From NCBI GenBank assembly GCA_011799875.1, contig CM022302.1, positions 521,964,560 through 522,028,559 on the forward strand: a stretch of 64,000 bases of DNA, written 5' to 3'. Position numbers and translations under genes: made by a program. How positions within the stretch are numbered: the stretch's first letter is position 1; every line of letters begins with the position of its first letter. The notes under the pieces were generated by a model. That model had not been told where the DNA came from, ran no database searches, and worked only from the letters and a program-made list of their open reading frames with translations. Shown here piece by piece: positions 21,241 through 32,237 of this stretch. Source of the stretch: Thinopyrum elongatum. Taxonomy: Eukaryota; Streptophyta; Magnoliopsida; Poales; Poaceae.

Positions 21241-23147
21241 ATTGTCTGGTAAGGATGAAATAATTGGTCTTGCTTCTATTGTTGTGCCTCCTACCGATCC
21301 ACTAGAACAATATTTGCTAGACCATGAAAATGATATGCATCTGCATGAAAGAAATGAAATAGATAAGATTTTCTTTGAACAACGTCCTCTGCTTAAACAC
21401 AATTTGCCTATTGAAACTCTAGGAGGTCCTCCTCCACCTAAAGGTGATCCTGTGTTTGAATTAAAACAATTGCCAGCCACTTTGAAATATGCTTATCTTG
21501 ATGAGAAAAAGATTTATCCTGTTATTATTAGTGCTAACCTTTCAGAACATGAAGAAGAAAGATTATTGAAGGTTCTGAAGAAGCACCGAGCTGCCATTGG
21601 ATATACTCTTGATGATTTAAAGGGCATTAGTCCCACTCTCTGTCAGCATAAAATTAATATGGAGCCTGATGCTAAACCCGTTGTTGATCACCAACGACGT
21701 TTAAATCCTAAAATGAAAGAAGTGGTAAGAACAAAAATACTGAAGCTTCTGGAAGCAGGTATAATCTATCCCATAGCTGATAGTAGATGGGTAAGTCCCG
21801 TTCATTGTGTCCCTAAAAAAGGAGGTATTACCATTGTTCCTAATGATAAGAATGAACTTATTCCACAAAGAATTGTTACTCACTACAGAATGGTAATTGA
21901 TTTTAGAAAACTAAATAAAGCTACTAGAAAAGATCATTACCCTCTGCCTTTTATTGATCAAATGTTAGAAAGACTATCAAAGCACACACATTTTTGCTTT
22001 CTTGATGGATATTCCGGTTTTTCTCAAATACCTGTCTCACAACCTGATCAAGAGAAAATCACCTTTACTTGCCCTTTTGGAACTTATGCTTATAGACGTA
22101 TGCCTTTTGGTTTATGCAATGCACCTGCTACCTTTCAAAGATGTATGACTGCTATATTCTCTGATTTTTGTGAAAAGATTGTTGAGGTTTTCATGGATGA
22201 TTTCTCCATTTACGGAACTTCTTTTGATGATTGCTTGAGCAACCTTGATCGAGTTTTGCAGAGATGCGAGCAAACTAATCTCGTCTTGAATTGGGAGAAG
22301 TGCCACTTTATGGTTAATGAAGGTATTGTCTTGGGACATAAAATTTCTGAACGAGGTATTGAGGTGGATAAAGCTAAAGTTGATGCAATTGAGAAAATGC
22401 CTTGCCCTAAAGATATCAAAGGTATTCGTAGTTTCCTCGGTCATGCTGGTTTCTATAGGAGGTTTATTAAAGACTTCTCTAAAATTTCTAGGCCTCTTAC
22501 AAATCTTTTACAAAAGGATGTTCCATTTATTTTTGATGATGATTGTGTAGAAGCCTTTGAAACACTTAAGAAAGCCTTGATTTCTGCACCTATTGTTCAA
22601 CCACCTGATTGAAACTTGCCTTTTGAAATTATGTGTGATGCTAGTGATTATGCTGTTGGTGTTGTTCTAGGACAAAGAGTCGATAGGAAATTAAATGTTA
22701 TTCATTATGCTAGTAAAACTCTGGACAATGCTCAACGAAATTATGCTACTACTGAAAAAGAATTTTTAGCAGTTGTGTTTGCTTGTGATAAATTTAGATC
22801 TTACATTGTTGATTCTAAAGTGACTGTTCACACCGATCATGCTACTATAGAATATCTTATGGAAAAGAAGGATGCTAAACCTAGACTCATTAGGTGGGTT
22901 CTTTTGTTACAAGAATTTGATTTACATATCACTGATAGAAAGGGAGCTGAGAACCCCGTGGCTGATAACTTGTCTAGGTTAGAAAATATTCTTGATGACC
23001 CACAACCTATTAATGATAGTTTTCCCGATGAACAATTAGCTGCAATAAATGTTTCTCATAACACTCCTTGGTATGCTGACTATGTCAATTATATTGTTGC
23101 TAAATATATACCACCTAGCTTCACATACCAACAAAAGAAAAAAAATC
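21241..23147 (+). pseudogene. Reverse transcriptase-RNase H of the inner gypsy
   Basis: The frame runs from KDEIIGLASIVVPPTDPLEQ to a TGA at 22610-22612 (PPD-stop-NLPFEI, where related elements have Trp), then on through RNase H in the same frame. Landmarks: YRMVIDFRKLNKATRKDHYP, MPFGLCNAPATFQRCM, and VFMDDFSIYG, the catalytic F-M-D-D box. RNase H begins at [14 protein letters not shown] and includes [13 protein letters not shown] length change in an A-run near 23136-23150 shifts the frame into integrase. These are standard Ty3/gypsy domains in the order RT then RNase H. Confidence 0.92.
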
Positions 23148-24377
23148 TTCTATGATTTAAGACATTACTTTTGGGATGACCCACAGCTTTATAAAGGAGT
23201 AGATGGTATTATTAGACACTGTGTACCTGAGCATGAACAGGGACAAATCCTACGAAAATGCCACTCCGAAGCTTATGGAGGACATCATGCGGGAGATAGA
23301 ACTGCTCACAAGGTATTGCAATCTGGTTTTTATTGGCCTACACTCTTCAAGGATGCCTGTAAGTTTGTTTTATCTTGTGATGAATGTCAAAGAATTGGTA
23401 ATATTGGTAAGCGTCAGGAAATGCCTATGAATTATTCTCTTGCTGTTGAACCATTTGATGTTTGGGGATTTGATTACATGGGACCTTTTCCTTCCTCTAA
23501 TGGGTATACACATATTTTGGTTGTTGTTGATTATGTTACTAAGTGGGTAGAAGCTATTCCAACTAGTAGTGCTGATCACACCACCTCTATTAAAATGCTT
23601 AAGGAAGTCATTTTCCCAAGGTTTGGAGTCCCTAGATATTTAATGACTGATGGTGGTTCACATTTTATTCATGGTGCTTTCCATAAAATTCTTGCTAAAT
23701 ATGATGTTAACCATAGAATTGCATCACCTTATCATCCTCAGTCTAGTGGTCAAGTTGAACTTAGCAATAGAGAAATAAAATTAATATTACAAAAAACTAT
23801 CAATAGGTCCCTAAAGAATTGGTCTAAGAAGTTAGATGATGCACTTTGGGCTTATAGAACAGCATATAAAAATCCTATGGGTATGTCTCCGTATAAAATG
23901 GTTTATGGAAAAGCTTGTCATTTGCCTCTTGAGTTAGAACATAAAGCATATTGGGCAATTAAAGAACTCAACTATGACTTCAAACTTGCCGGTGAAAAGA
24001 GGTTATTTGATATTAGCTCACTAGATGAATGGAGAACCCAAGTCTATGAAAATGCCAAGTTATTTAAAGAAAAGGTTAAAAGATGGCATGACAAAAGAAT
24101 CCAAAAGCGTGAGTTCAAAGTTGGAGAATATGTTCTTTTGTACAACTCTCATTTCAGATTCTATGCAGGAAAACTCCGCTCCAAATGGGAAGGACCCTAT
24201 GTTATCGAGGAGGTTTATCGATCCAGAGCCGTCAAGATAAATAATGCCGAAGGTACTAACCCGAAGGTTGTTAATGGGCAACGAATAAAACATTATATCT
24301 CAGGTACGCCCATTAATGTTGAAAGCAATATTATCCAAACTATGACACCGGAAGAACACATAAAGGAAACCTTCTGA
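23148..24377 (+). pseudogene. Integrase of the inner gypsy
   Basis: Continues the polyprotein after the frameshift with [17 protein letters not shown]. It has the HHCC zinc finger (HSEAYGGHHAGD...CDECQ) and a catalytic core with GFDYMGPFPS, MTDGGSHFIHGAF and QVELSNREIK, so all three D, D, E residues are present. The C-terminal part includes GEYVLLYNSHFRF and KLRSKWEGPYVIEEVYR, and the frame ends at a TGA at 24375-24377. The domain is complete, but it can only be made by reading through the upstream stops and shifts. Confidence 0.92.
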
Positions 24378-24520
24378 AACACTCCAGAATAACTGAAAAA
24401 GGAGGAGGTACGTGATACGGTAAGTAAACGGACTCCGAAAAATCCGCAAAAATATTTTCTGTCAGTTTTAGAATATAACAAAAATTAGGAAAATAAGAAA
24501 CAACCAGGAAGGCACCCTTG

Positions 24521-24738
24521 GTGGGCACAAGACACCAGGGCACGCCTGGCTTGCCAGGCACGCCCAGGTGGGTTGTGCCCACCTCGGGTACCTTCCGGAC
24601 TCCGTTTTTCTTCAGATTGCTTGTTTCCCAAGATAAAAAATCTTTATATACCCCCGAATGTATTGACCACCGTATCGCAGAGAAATCTTCTGTTTTCTTT
24701 TCTTGCTGTTTCTGGTCAGATCTGTTAAGCTAGGCATC
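24521..24738 (+). promoter_or_regulatory. Internal promoter-like module before the accessory ORF (inner)
   Basis: A GC-rich inverted repeat (arms about 24521-24550 and 24554-24582, GTGGGCACAA...TTGTGCCCAC) resembles the LTR fold-back. TATATA follows at 24645-24650 and the accessory ATG at 24739, about 90 bases downstream, as in the outer element. This suggests a separate transcript for the accessory ORF, which is not proven. Confidence 0.45.
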
Positions 24739-25128
24739 ATGTCTTCTTCCTCCCCCAACAACGTGGAAGAGGATTCTTGGTTGATGAAGATCGAGTTGAA
24801 GAGAGAAGAGCCTGAAGAAGTCATCAAAGGGGACAAGAGCAAGGAAGCCACCGGAGATCAAGTGCCGGTGGTCGAGCAAGCTTTGCCTGCCGAGGAGGAA
24901 GAAGAAGATATCCTTAAACCTTACTATGATCATCTTACCCCCGCTGAGATTGAAGGCTTTCCGATCATTGAAACAGTTCATGTGCAAAATAAATATCTCA
25001 CCCGTGAAAATATTCTATTACAAGAGCACATCATTGCCCTCCAGAGCATCATCCGTAGATTGGAGAAGCTGTTGGAGAGGGCCACCACTTCATCACCACC
25101 TCCTCCTTCATCACCAAAGGAAAATTGA
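24739..25128 (+). CDS. Accessory ORF of the inner gypsy, coiled-coil protein
   Basis: A 129-codon open frame starts MSSSSPNNVEEDSWLMKIEL and has an acidic middle (PAEEEEEDILKPYYDHLTP). A heptad-rich segment (about residues 87-115, NKYLTRENILLQEHIIALQ) precedes a proline/serine tail ending SSPKEN. The outer relative has a matching start context, coiled coil and tail, so the protein is shared by at least two subfamilies. There is no signal peptide, membrane segment or known domain that I can name. It lies where Athila elements may carry an env-like gene. Confidence 0.6.
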   Translation: MSSSSPNNVEEDSWLMKIELKREEPEEVIKGDKSKEATGDQVPVVEQALPAEEEEEDILKPYYDHLTPAEIEGFPIIETVHVQNKYLTRENILLQEHIIALQSIIRRLEKLLERATTSSPPPPSSPKEN

Positions 25129-26680
25129 GTATCGGGTATGGGCACTCCCCTTGGCTTGTGCCAAGCTTGGGGGAGGTGCCCCGGTATCGTATCACCTCCA
25201 CTATCTTTTGCCTTTACTTATCTTAGTTTGATCCATAGTTATCTTTTGCTTTAGATGAATAAAAGTTTAGTTCGATCCTTTCTTTTCGAGTGTTTGCTTA
25301 GTGATCTATCTTTGTAATCATGTGCAAGATATATATAATAAAATTTAGTTTGAGTTTTGTTTTCTTTACTTTCATGTTCAATAAAAAGAAAGGAAATAAA
25401 TGGAAAATATCATATGCTAATTTTATGGTAAGTAATGACATCACATAAGGAAGAGTATAAGTAGAAAATTTTATTGGAGATTGACAAACATAGCATTGGT
25501 CAATGATGCAATTCATGAAAGAATTAATAAGGGAAGAGAAGATTCACATGCAAATATACTATCTTGGACATCTTTTGTGATTGTGAGCCCCCATCAAAAT
25601 ATTATATGCCAAAATTGTTGACGTTGGACAAGGAAGACAACGTAATGATTTATGTTTGTTCATATTCACATAGAAGTTATATTGTCATAGATCCTTTAAC
25701 ATGTGGTGCTTGCCCCCATCTTTGCTAGCCAAAAATTCCGCACTAAGTAGAGATACTACTTGTGCATCCAAAAACCTTTAAACCCAAATCTTATTTTGAG
25801 AGTCCACCATACCTACCTATGGATTGAGTAAGATCCTTCAAGTAAGTTGTCATCGGTGCAAAAAGGGCAATAAAAATTGCTTCTAAAAGTGTTGGATCAT
25901 TTAGTGTAAGAGAAAATTGAGCGTTGTACGAACTTGTGATGGCAAAGAATAAAAGTGACAGACTGCATAATAAAGGTTGCTATCACAAGGGACAATATAA
26001 TGTGACGTTCTTTTGCACTAAGAGATTGAGCATACAAACAAATAAGCGCATGGCAACCTCTGCTTCCCTCTGCGAAGGGCCTATCTTTTACTTTTATGTA
26101 TTTACTTTTATGCAAGAGTCAAAGTTCTTCTCTCTATTCCTTTTTCCTTTTTCTTTTGGCAAGCATCATGTGGTGAGGAAAGATCTAGGCACATATATCC
26201 AGTTGGATATGAGTAGCATGAGTTATTATTGTTGACATCACCCTCGAGGTGAGTATGTTGGGAGGCGAATCTATAAGCCCCTATCTTTCTATGTGTCCGG
26301 TTGAAACGTTTTGCTCATGTGTATGCGATGAGTGTTAGCAATCATAGAAGACTATATGATGGTTGAGTATGTGGACTTGCCAAAAAGGCTTCGATATGTG
26401 ACCCTTCCTGAAAAGATGATGAATTGTAGTTGCAAAGTTGACTGAAAACATAGTTTGTTGGTTTTCAATAGAGTTTATGCTTTATACTTCGATGTTGTGA
26501 TGAATTGTTACTTGTTCATGAGAAGTTATATGATAAAAGTTCTATGTTAAAGTTTGTTGCTATTATAATAATAAACATGATGCTTCTATGTCCATATTTC
26601 ATTTTTATCGACACCTCTCTCTCTAAGCATGTGGACATGTTTTTCGATTTCGGTTTTCGCTTGAGGACAAGCGAGGTCTA
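25129..26680 (+). other. Inner gypsy 3' untranslated region
   Basis: About 1.55 kb with no gene. It contains a second AAGCTTGGGGGAG at 25163-25175, right after the accessory ORF, besides the true polypurine tract at the end. Short frames at 25924-26235 and elsewhere are chance. Confidence 0.75.
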
Positions 26681-26693
26681 AGCTTGGGGGAGT
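26681..26693 (+). other. Polypurine tract of the inner gypsy
   Basis: AGCTTGGGGGAGT directly precedes the TG of the 3' LTR. Confidence 0.9.
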
Positions 26694-28209
26694 TGATACG
26701 TCCATTTTGCATCATGTTTTCCTACTGTTATTTATGATGTTTTTATGCATAATAATGCTTTTTGGAGTAATTCTAATGCCTTTTCTCACATAATATGCAA
26801 GGTTCACACAAAGAGATAGAATTCCGGCAGCTGGAAATCTGGACCTAAAAAAGCTAAGTCAGGCTACCTATTCTGCACAACTCCAAATGAGCTGAAACTT
26901 CACGAGGAATTTTTATGGAATATATAAGAGTTATTGGAGACAATAAGTACTAGAGGGGGCCCACCAGGTGTGCACAACCCACCTAGGCGCGCCAGGGAGC
27001 CCAGGCGCGCCCTAGTGGGTTGTGCCCTCCTCGGCCCACCTCCGGTGCCCCTCTTCTGGTATATAAGTCATTTTGACCTAGAAAAAATAAGGAGAGGAAT
27101 TTCAGGACGAAGCGCCGCCGTCTCGAGGCGGAACTTGGGCAGGAGCACTTTTGCCCTCTGGCGGAGCGATTCCGCCGGGCGAACTTCCCTCCCGGAGGGG
27201 AATCATCGGCATCATCATCACCAACAACTCTCCCATCTTGGGGAGGGCAATCTCCATCAACATCTTCAACAACACCATCTCCTCTCAAACCCTAGTTCAT
27301 CTCTTGTGTTCAATCTTTGTACCAGAACTATAGATTGGTACTTGTGGGTGACTAGTAGTGTTGATTACATCTTGTAGTTGATTACTATATGGTTTATTTG
27401 GTGGAAGATTATATGTTCAGATCCATTATGCTATTTAATGCCCCTCTGATCTTGAGCATGATTATCATTAGTGAGTAGTTACTTTTGTTCTTGAGGTCAT
27501 GGGAGAAATCTTGTTGCAAGTAATCATGTGAACTTGATATGTGTTCGATATTTTGATGATATGTATGTTGTGATTCCCTTAGTGGTGTCATGTGAACGTC
27601 GACTACATGGCACTTCACCTTATTAGGTCCTAAGGGAATGCATTGTGGAGTAGTTATTAGATGATGGGTTGTGAGAGTGACAGAAGCTTAAACCCTAGTT
27701 TATGCACTATTCCGTAAGGGACTGATTTAGATCCAAAAGTTTAATGCTATGGTTAGATTTATTCTTAATACTTTTCTCGTAGTTGCTGATGCTTGCGAGG
27801 GGGTTAATCATAAGTAGGAGGTTTGTTCAAGTAAGAACAGCACCTAAGCACCGGTCCACCCACATATCAAATTATCAAAGTAGCGAACACAAATCAAACC
27901 AACATGATGAAAGTGACTAGATGAAATTCCCGTGTACCCTCAAGAACGCTTTGCTTATCATAAGAGATCGTTTTGGCCTGTCCTTTTCCTCAAAAGGATT
28001 GGGTTACCTTGCTACACTTTTATTACCATTACCGTTACTTGCTCGTTACAAATTATCTTGCTACCAAACTACTCGTTACTTATAATTTCAGTGCTTGCAG
28101 ACATTACCTTGCTGAAAACCGCTTGTCATTTCCTTCTGCTCCTCGTTGGGTTCGACACTCTTACTTATCGAAAGGACTATGATTGATCCCCTATACTTGT
28201 GGGTCATCA
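26694..28209 (+). repeat. 3' LTR of the inner gypsy
   Basis: Starts TGATACGTCCATTTTGCATC and ends GTGGGTCATCA. It has the same length as the 5' LTR. Its GC inverted repeat (about 26970-27025) has drifted and is no longer perfect. Confidence 0.95.
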
Positions 28210-28661
28210 CTCCCCCAAGCTTGAGCGATACTTTCTCCTTCACGAGGCCAAAAATTATATATATAATTCCGATCACGATGAACCAGATGCATAGGATAAA
28301 ACTTCTGATGAAATTCCAATTTCAATCGGTTGTAATTCCATGTCCCAATATCATCGCATAGCCTATACAATGTCAATGCCTTCAACTTCAAAGACAAAGG
28401 GAAGACCTTCTTCTTAACTTCATCCTCAGGCAAACCTGCAAGCTTAAATAATCCACAAACTTCATCCACATAGATTAGATGCATATCAGGATGTAATGTT
28501 CCATCTCCTGCATAAGGATTAGCTAGCAGTTTCTCTATCATACCCAAAGGAATTTTATAATAAATATTTTCAGTAGGTTCAGTGGGTTGAGGGATCACTC
28601 TTTGCTCTTCCGGTCGAGGTGAAGATACCCCGAACAAACCCCTCAAAGGATGATTTTCCAT
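28210..28661 (-). pseudogene. Gag N-terminal part of the outer gypsy
   Basis: From ATG at 28661 the minus strand reads MENHPLRGLFGVSSPRPEEQ and continues through GLPEDEVKKKVFPLSLKLKA to WPREGESIAQAWG. It is then cut by the inner element. The rest resumes at 18048. The insertion point is the gag stretch reading AAGCTTGGGGGAGG, a copy of the polypurine-tract motif. Confidence 0.9.
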
Positions 28662-28724
28662 AGCAACAAGTGACAGTAAATTTCAGAACACTATATAATT
28701 TTTTCCTTACCAAAGGCGCTTCAC

Positions 28725-28742
28725 TCCCCGGCAACGGCGCCA
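28725..28742 (-). other. Primer binding site, tRNA-Asp type (outer)
   Basis: In element sense TGGCGCCGTTGCCGGGGA, a perfect complement to the plant tRNA-Asp 3' end, 11 bases from the 5' LTR. Confidence 0.9.
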
Positions 28743-28753
28743 AAAAAGAGTCT

Positions 28754-30260
28754 TGATGACCCACAAGTATAGGGGCTCTATCGTAGTCCTTTCGATAAGT
28801 AAGAGTGTTGAACCCAACGAGGAGCAGAAGGAAATGACAAGCGGTTTTCAGCAAGCTATTCTCTGCAAGCACTGAAATTATCGGTAACAGATAGTTTTGT
28901 GATAAGATAATTCGTAATGGGTAACAAGTAACAAGTGTAACAAAGGTGCAGCAAGGTGGCCCAATCCTTTTTGTAGCAAAGGACAAGCCTGGAAAAACTC
29001 TTATATAAAGCAAAGCGCTCCCGAGGACACATGGGAATTATTGTCAAGTTAGTTTTCATCATGCTCATATGATTCGCGTTCGTTACTTTGATAATTTGAT
29101 ATGTGGGTGGACCGGTGCTTGGGTGTTGTCCTTACTTGGACAAGCCTCCCACTTATGATTAACCACTCTCGCAAGCATCTGCAACTATGAAAGAAGAATT
29201 AAGATAAATCTAACCATAGCATGAAACATATGGATCCAAATCAGCCCCTTATGAAGCAACGCATAAACTAGGGTTTAAGCTTCTGTCACTCTAGCAACCC
29301 ATCATCTACTTATTACTTCCCAATGCCTTCCCCTAGGCCCAAACAATGGTGAAGTGTCATGTAGTCGACATTCACATAACACCACTAGAGGAAAGAGAAC
29401 ATACATCTCATCAAAATATCGAACGAATACCAAATTCACATAATTACTTATAACAAGACTTCTCCCATGTCCTCAGGAACAAACGTAACTACTCACAAAG
29501 CATATTCATGTTCATAATCAGAGGAGTAATAAATATCCTTAAGGATCTGAACATATGATCTTCCACCGAATAAACCAACTAGCATCAACTACAAGGAGTA
29601 ATCAACACTACTAGCAACCCACAGGTACCAATCTGAGGTTTTGAGACAAAGATTGGATACAAGAGATGAACTAGGGTTTGGAGAGGAGATGGTGCTGGTG
29701 AAGATGTTGATGGAGATTGACCCCCTCTCGATGAGAGGATCGTTGGTGATGATGATAGCTTCGATTTCCCCCTCCGGGAGGGAAGTTTCCCTGGCAGAAT
29801 AGCTCCGCCGAAGCCCTAGATTGGTTCTGTCCAAGTTCCGCTTCGAGACGGCGGCGCTTCATCCCGAAAGCTCTCTCTTGATTTTTTTTTCCAGGTCAAA
29901 AGACACCATATAGCAGAAGGGGGGCACCGGAGACCTTCCAGGGGGCCCACAAGCCCTAGGGCGCGCCCCCAGGCTTGTGGCCACCTGGTGGGTCCCCTCT
30001 GGTATTTTCTTCGCCCAATATTTTTTATATATTCCTAAACAATTCTCCGTAAATTTTGAGGACTTTTGGAGTTGTGCAGAATAGGTCTCTCAGATTTGCT
30101 CCTTCCCGGTCCAGAATTCCAGCTGCCGGCATTCTCCCTCTTTGTGTAAACCTTGTAGAATAAGAGAGAAAAGGCATAAGTATTGTACCATAATGTGTAA
30201 TAACAGCCCATGATGCAATAAAATATCGATATAAAAGCATGATGCACAATGGATGTATCA
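28754..30260 (-). repeat. 5' LTR of the outer gypsy
   Basis: Begins (plus strand) TGATGACCCACAAGTATAGG and ends GCACAATGGATGTATCA. It is 1507 bp against 1516 bp for its partner. The shortfall includes the GC-rich block near 29940-29990, which is shorter here. Confidence 0.92.
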
Positions 30261-30509
30261 GGCGACCAGTCTCGGAGAACTCCACGCTGAAGTGGCCGGA
30301 CGGCTTCGCCCGGACGCCGAAGATGCGATGACCGGGGGTTGGCGGAGGGGAGGTGATGGCTGGGGTTTGGCGGAGGAGCGGTGGCGGGGTCGAATCAGGT
30401 GGCGTCGGGCGGCAGAGATTAACGGTGTGGGGCGGCGGCCGACGGCGGAGGAACGTCAGAGCCGGCAGTGGGGTTGGCAGCGGTGCCGGATCTGGCGCGG
30501 GGTGGCTGC
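30261..30509 (-). pseudogene. AP2/ERF-like gene, N-terminal part (split by gypsy)
   Basis: On the minus strand a proline-rich region leads into GHRIFGVRAKPSGHFSVEF and SETGR, the first half of an AP2/ERF domain (G-V-R-x-x-P-S-G pattern). The domain is cut at 30261 by the outer gypsy and resumes at 13479. The N-terminal side is cut again at 30509 by a Copia solo LTR and continues at 32238. The true start codon is not identified. Confidence 0.75.
30505..30509. repeat. Target duplication GCTGC (left copy)
   Basis: GCTGC here and at 32238-32242 flank the solo LTR exactly. Confidence 0.9.
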
Positions 30510-32237
30510 TATTGGAATTATGCCCTAGAGGCAATAATAAAAAGGTTATTATGATATTTCCCGTTCATGATAAATGTTTATTCTTAATGCTAGAATTGTA
30601 TTGACCAGAAACTTAAATACATGTGTGAATACAAACTACACTGTGTCCCTAGTATGCCTCTACTAGACTAGCTCATTGATCAAAGATGATTAAGGTTTCC
30701 TAACCATAGACATGAGTTGTCATTTGATAACGGGATCACATCATTAGGAGAATGATGTGATGGAGAGACCCAATCGTAAGCTTAGCATCAGATCGTTTAG
30801 TTATTTGCTATAGCTTTCTTCATGTCAAGTATCTATTCCTTCGACCATGAGATCATGCCACTCCCGGATACCGGAGGAATGCCTTGTGTGCTATCAAACA
30901 TCACTTCGTAACTGGGTGATCATAAAGGTGCTCTACAGGTATCTCTGAAGGTGTCTGTTGGGTTGCATGGATCGAGACTGAGATTTGTCACTTCTTATGA
31001 CGGAGAGATATCTCTGGGCCCTCTCGGTAATACAACATCATAAGAAGCTTCATGTGACTAATGAGTTTAGTCACGGGATCTTGTATTACGGAACGAGTAA
31101 AGAGACTTGCCGGTAACGAGATTGAACTAGTATGGAGATACCGACGATCGAATCTCGGGCAAGTAACATATCGCTGGACAAAGAGAATTGCATATGGGAT
31201 TGACTGAATCCTTGACATCGTGGTTCAACCGATAAAGATCTTTGTTGAATATGTAGGAATCAATATGAGCATCCAGGTCCCGCTATTGGTTATTGATCGA
31301 AGAGAAGTCTCGGTCATGTCTGCATTATTCTCGAACCCGTAGGGTCGCACGCTTAACGTTCGGTAGCGCTAGGGTAGTGTTGAGATATTAATAGTGGAAA
31401 GTACGAAGGTTGTTAGGAGTCCCGGATGGGATCCAGGACATCACGAGGAGCTCTGGAATGGTCTGGAGGTAAAGATTCATATATGGAAAGTTGTTATCGG
31501 GGTTTCAGAAAAGTTCGAGTTTTTTGGTATTGTACCGGGAAGGTTCTAGAAGGTTCCGGAGTGGGGCCCACCTGCTATGGGGACCCACATGAACGTGGGT
31601 AGTGGGGAAAGTCCCCAAAACCCTGGTCTAGGCGCACCAAGATCCTCCCTTAAAAGGAATAGTATCATATCCCGAAGGGATAAGATCAGGATCCCTAAAA
31701 AAGGGGATCGCGATCTGTGGGGAAAGAAAGGAGGGATCTCCTTCCTCCCCCTCTGACCAACGACCCTAGGGCCTTGGAGGGCAGGCCACCAGCCCCCTCC
31801 ACGCCTATATAAAGGTGGGGAGGCATTGGGGGCAGCCCCCCTTCGACCCTTGTCCATTACCTCTCCCAACTCCTCCCACGTTTCACCGGTACGCGCTTGG
31901 CGAAGCCCTGCCGGAGTTCCGCTGCAACCACCACCACCACGCTGTTGTGTTGGTTCAGATCTCATCTACCTCCTCTCCCTCACTTGCTGGATCAAGAAGG
32001 AGAGGACGCCGCCAAGCCGTACATGTGCTAAACTCGGAGGTGCTGCACCTGCGATACTTGGATCGGATTGGATCGCGACGCGAGTACGACTATGCCAACC
32101 AAGATCTGTAAATCGTTAACGCTTTCGGTCTACAAGGGTATGTAGACACCACTCCCCTCTTGTTGCTATACATATCCTAGATTAGATCTTGGGTGTTCGT
32201 AGGAATTTTTTTTATTTTCATGCTTCGTTCCCCAACA
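30510..32237 (+). mobile_element. Copia solo LTR, BARE-1/Angela type
   Basis: Begins TATTGGAATTATGCCCTAGA and ends TTCGTTCCCCAACA, the known ends of BARE-1/Angela LTRs, except that the first dinucleotide is TA instead of TG. Inner landmarks include GGTAATACAACATCATAAG, CTTGTATTACGGAACGAGTA, CCAGGTCCCGCTATTGG, a CTATATAAAGG TATA box near 31805 and TTGCTGGATCAAGAAGGAGA. Length is 1728 bp with a perfect 5-bp duplication and no internal region, so it is a solo LTR left by LTR-LTR recombination. Confidence 0.93.

Larger units (their letters stand above)
18049..28209 (+). mobile_element. Inner Ty3/gypsy element, Athila-like, nearly complete
   Basis: A 10.16 kb element with equal-length LTRs (18049-19564 and 26694-28209, 1516 bp each), TGAT...ATCA ends and a perfect CTCCC target duplication (18044-18048 and 28210-28214). 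Internal order: primer site, gag, protease, reverse transcriptase, RNase H, integrase, accessory ORF, long 3' region, polypurine tract. It sits in the gag gene of the outer, related element. Two nonsense codons and two frameshifts break the polyprotein. The two LTRs differ at scattered positions, so it is not brand new. Confidence 0.95.
13480..30260 (-). mobile_element. Outer Ty3/gypsy element, Athila-like, minus strand
   Basis: The minus-strand element has LTRs at 13480-14995 (3' LTR, 1516 bp) and 28754-30260 (5' LTR, 1507 bp), both starting TGAT and ending ATCA in element sense. A perfect tRNA-Asp-type primer site and a polypurine tract are present. It is flanked by GGCGA duplications and lies inside the AP2-like gene. 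It is interrupted in gag by a younger relative (18049-28209) and has lost about 3.5 kb between gag and integrase, so it cannot move by itself. Confidence 0.9.
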
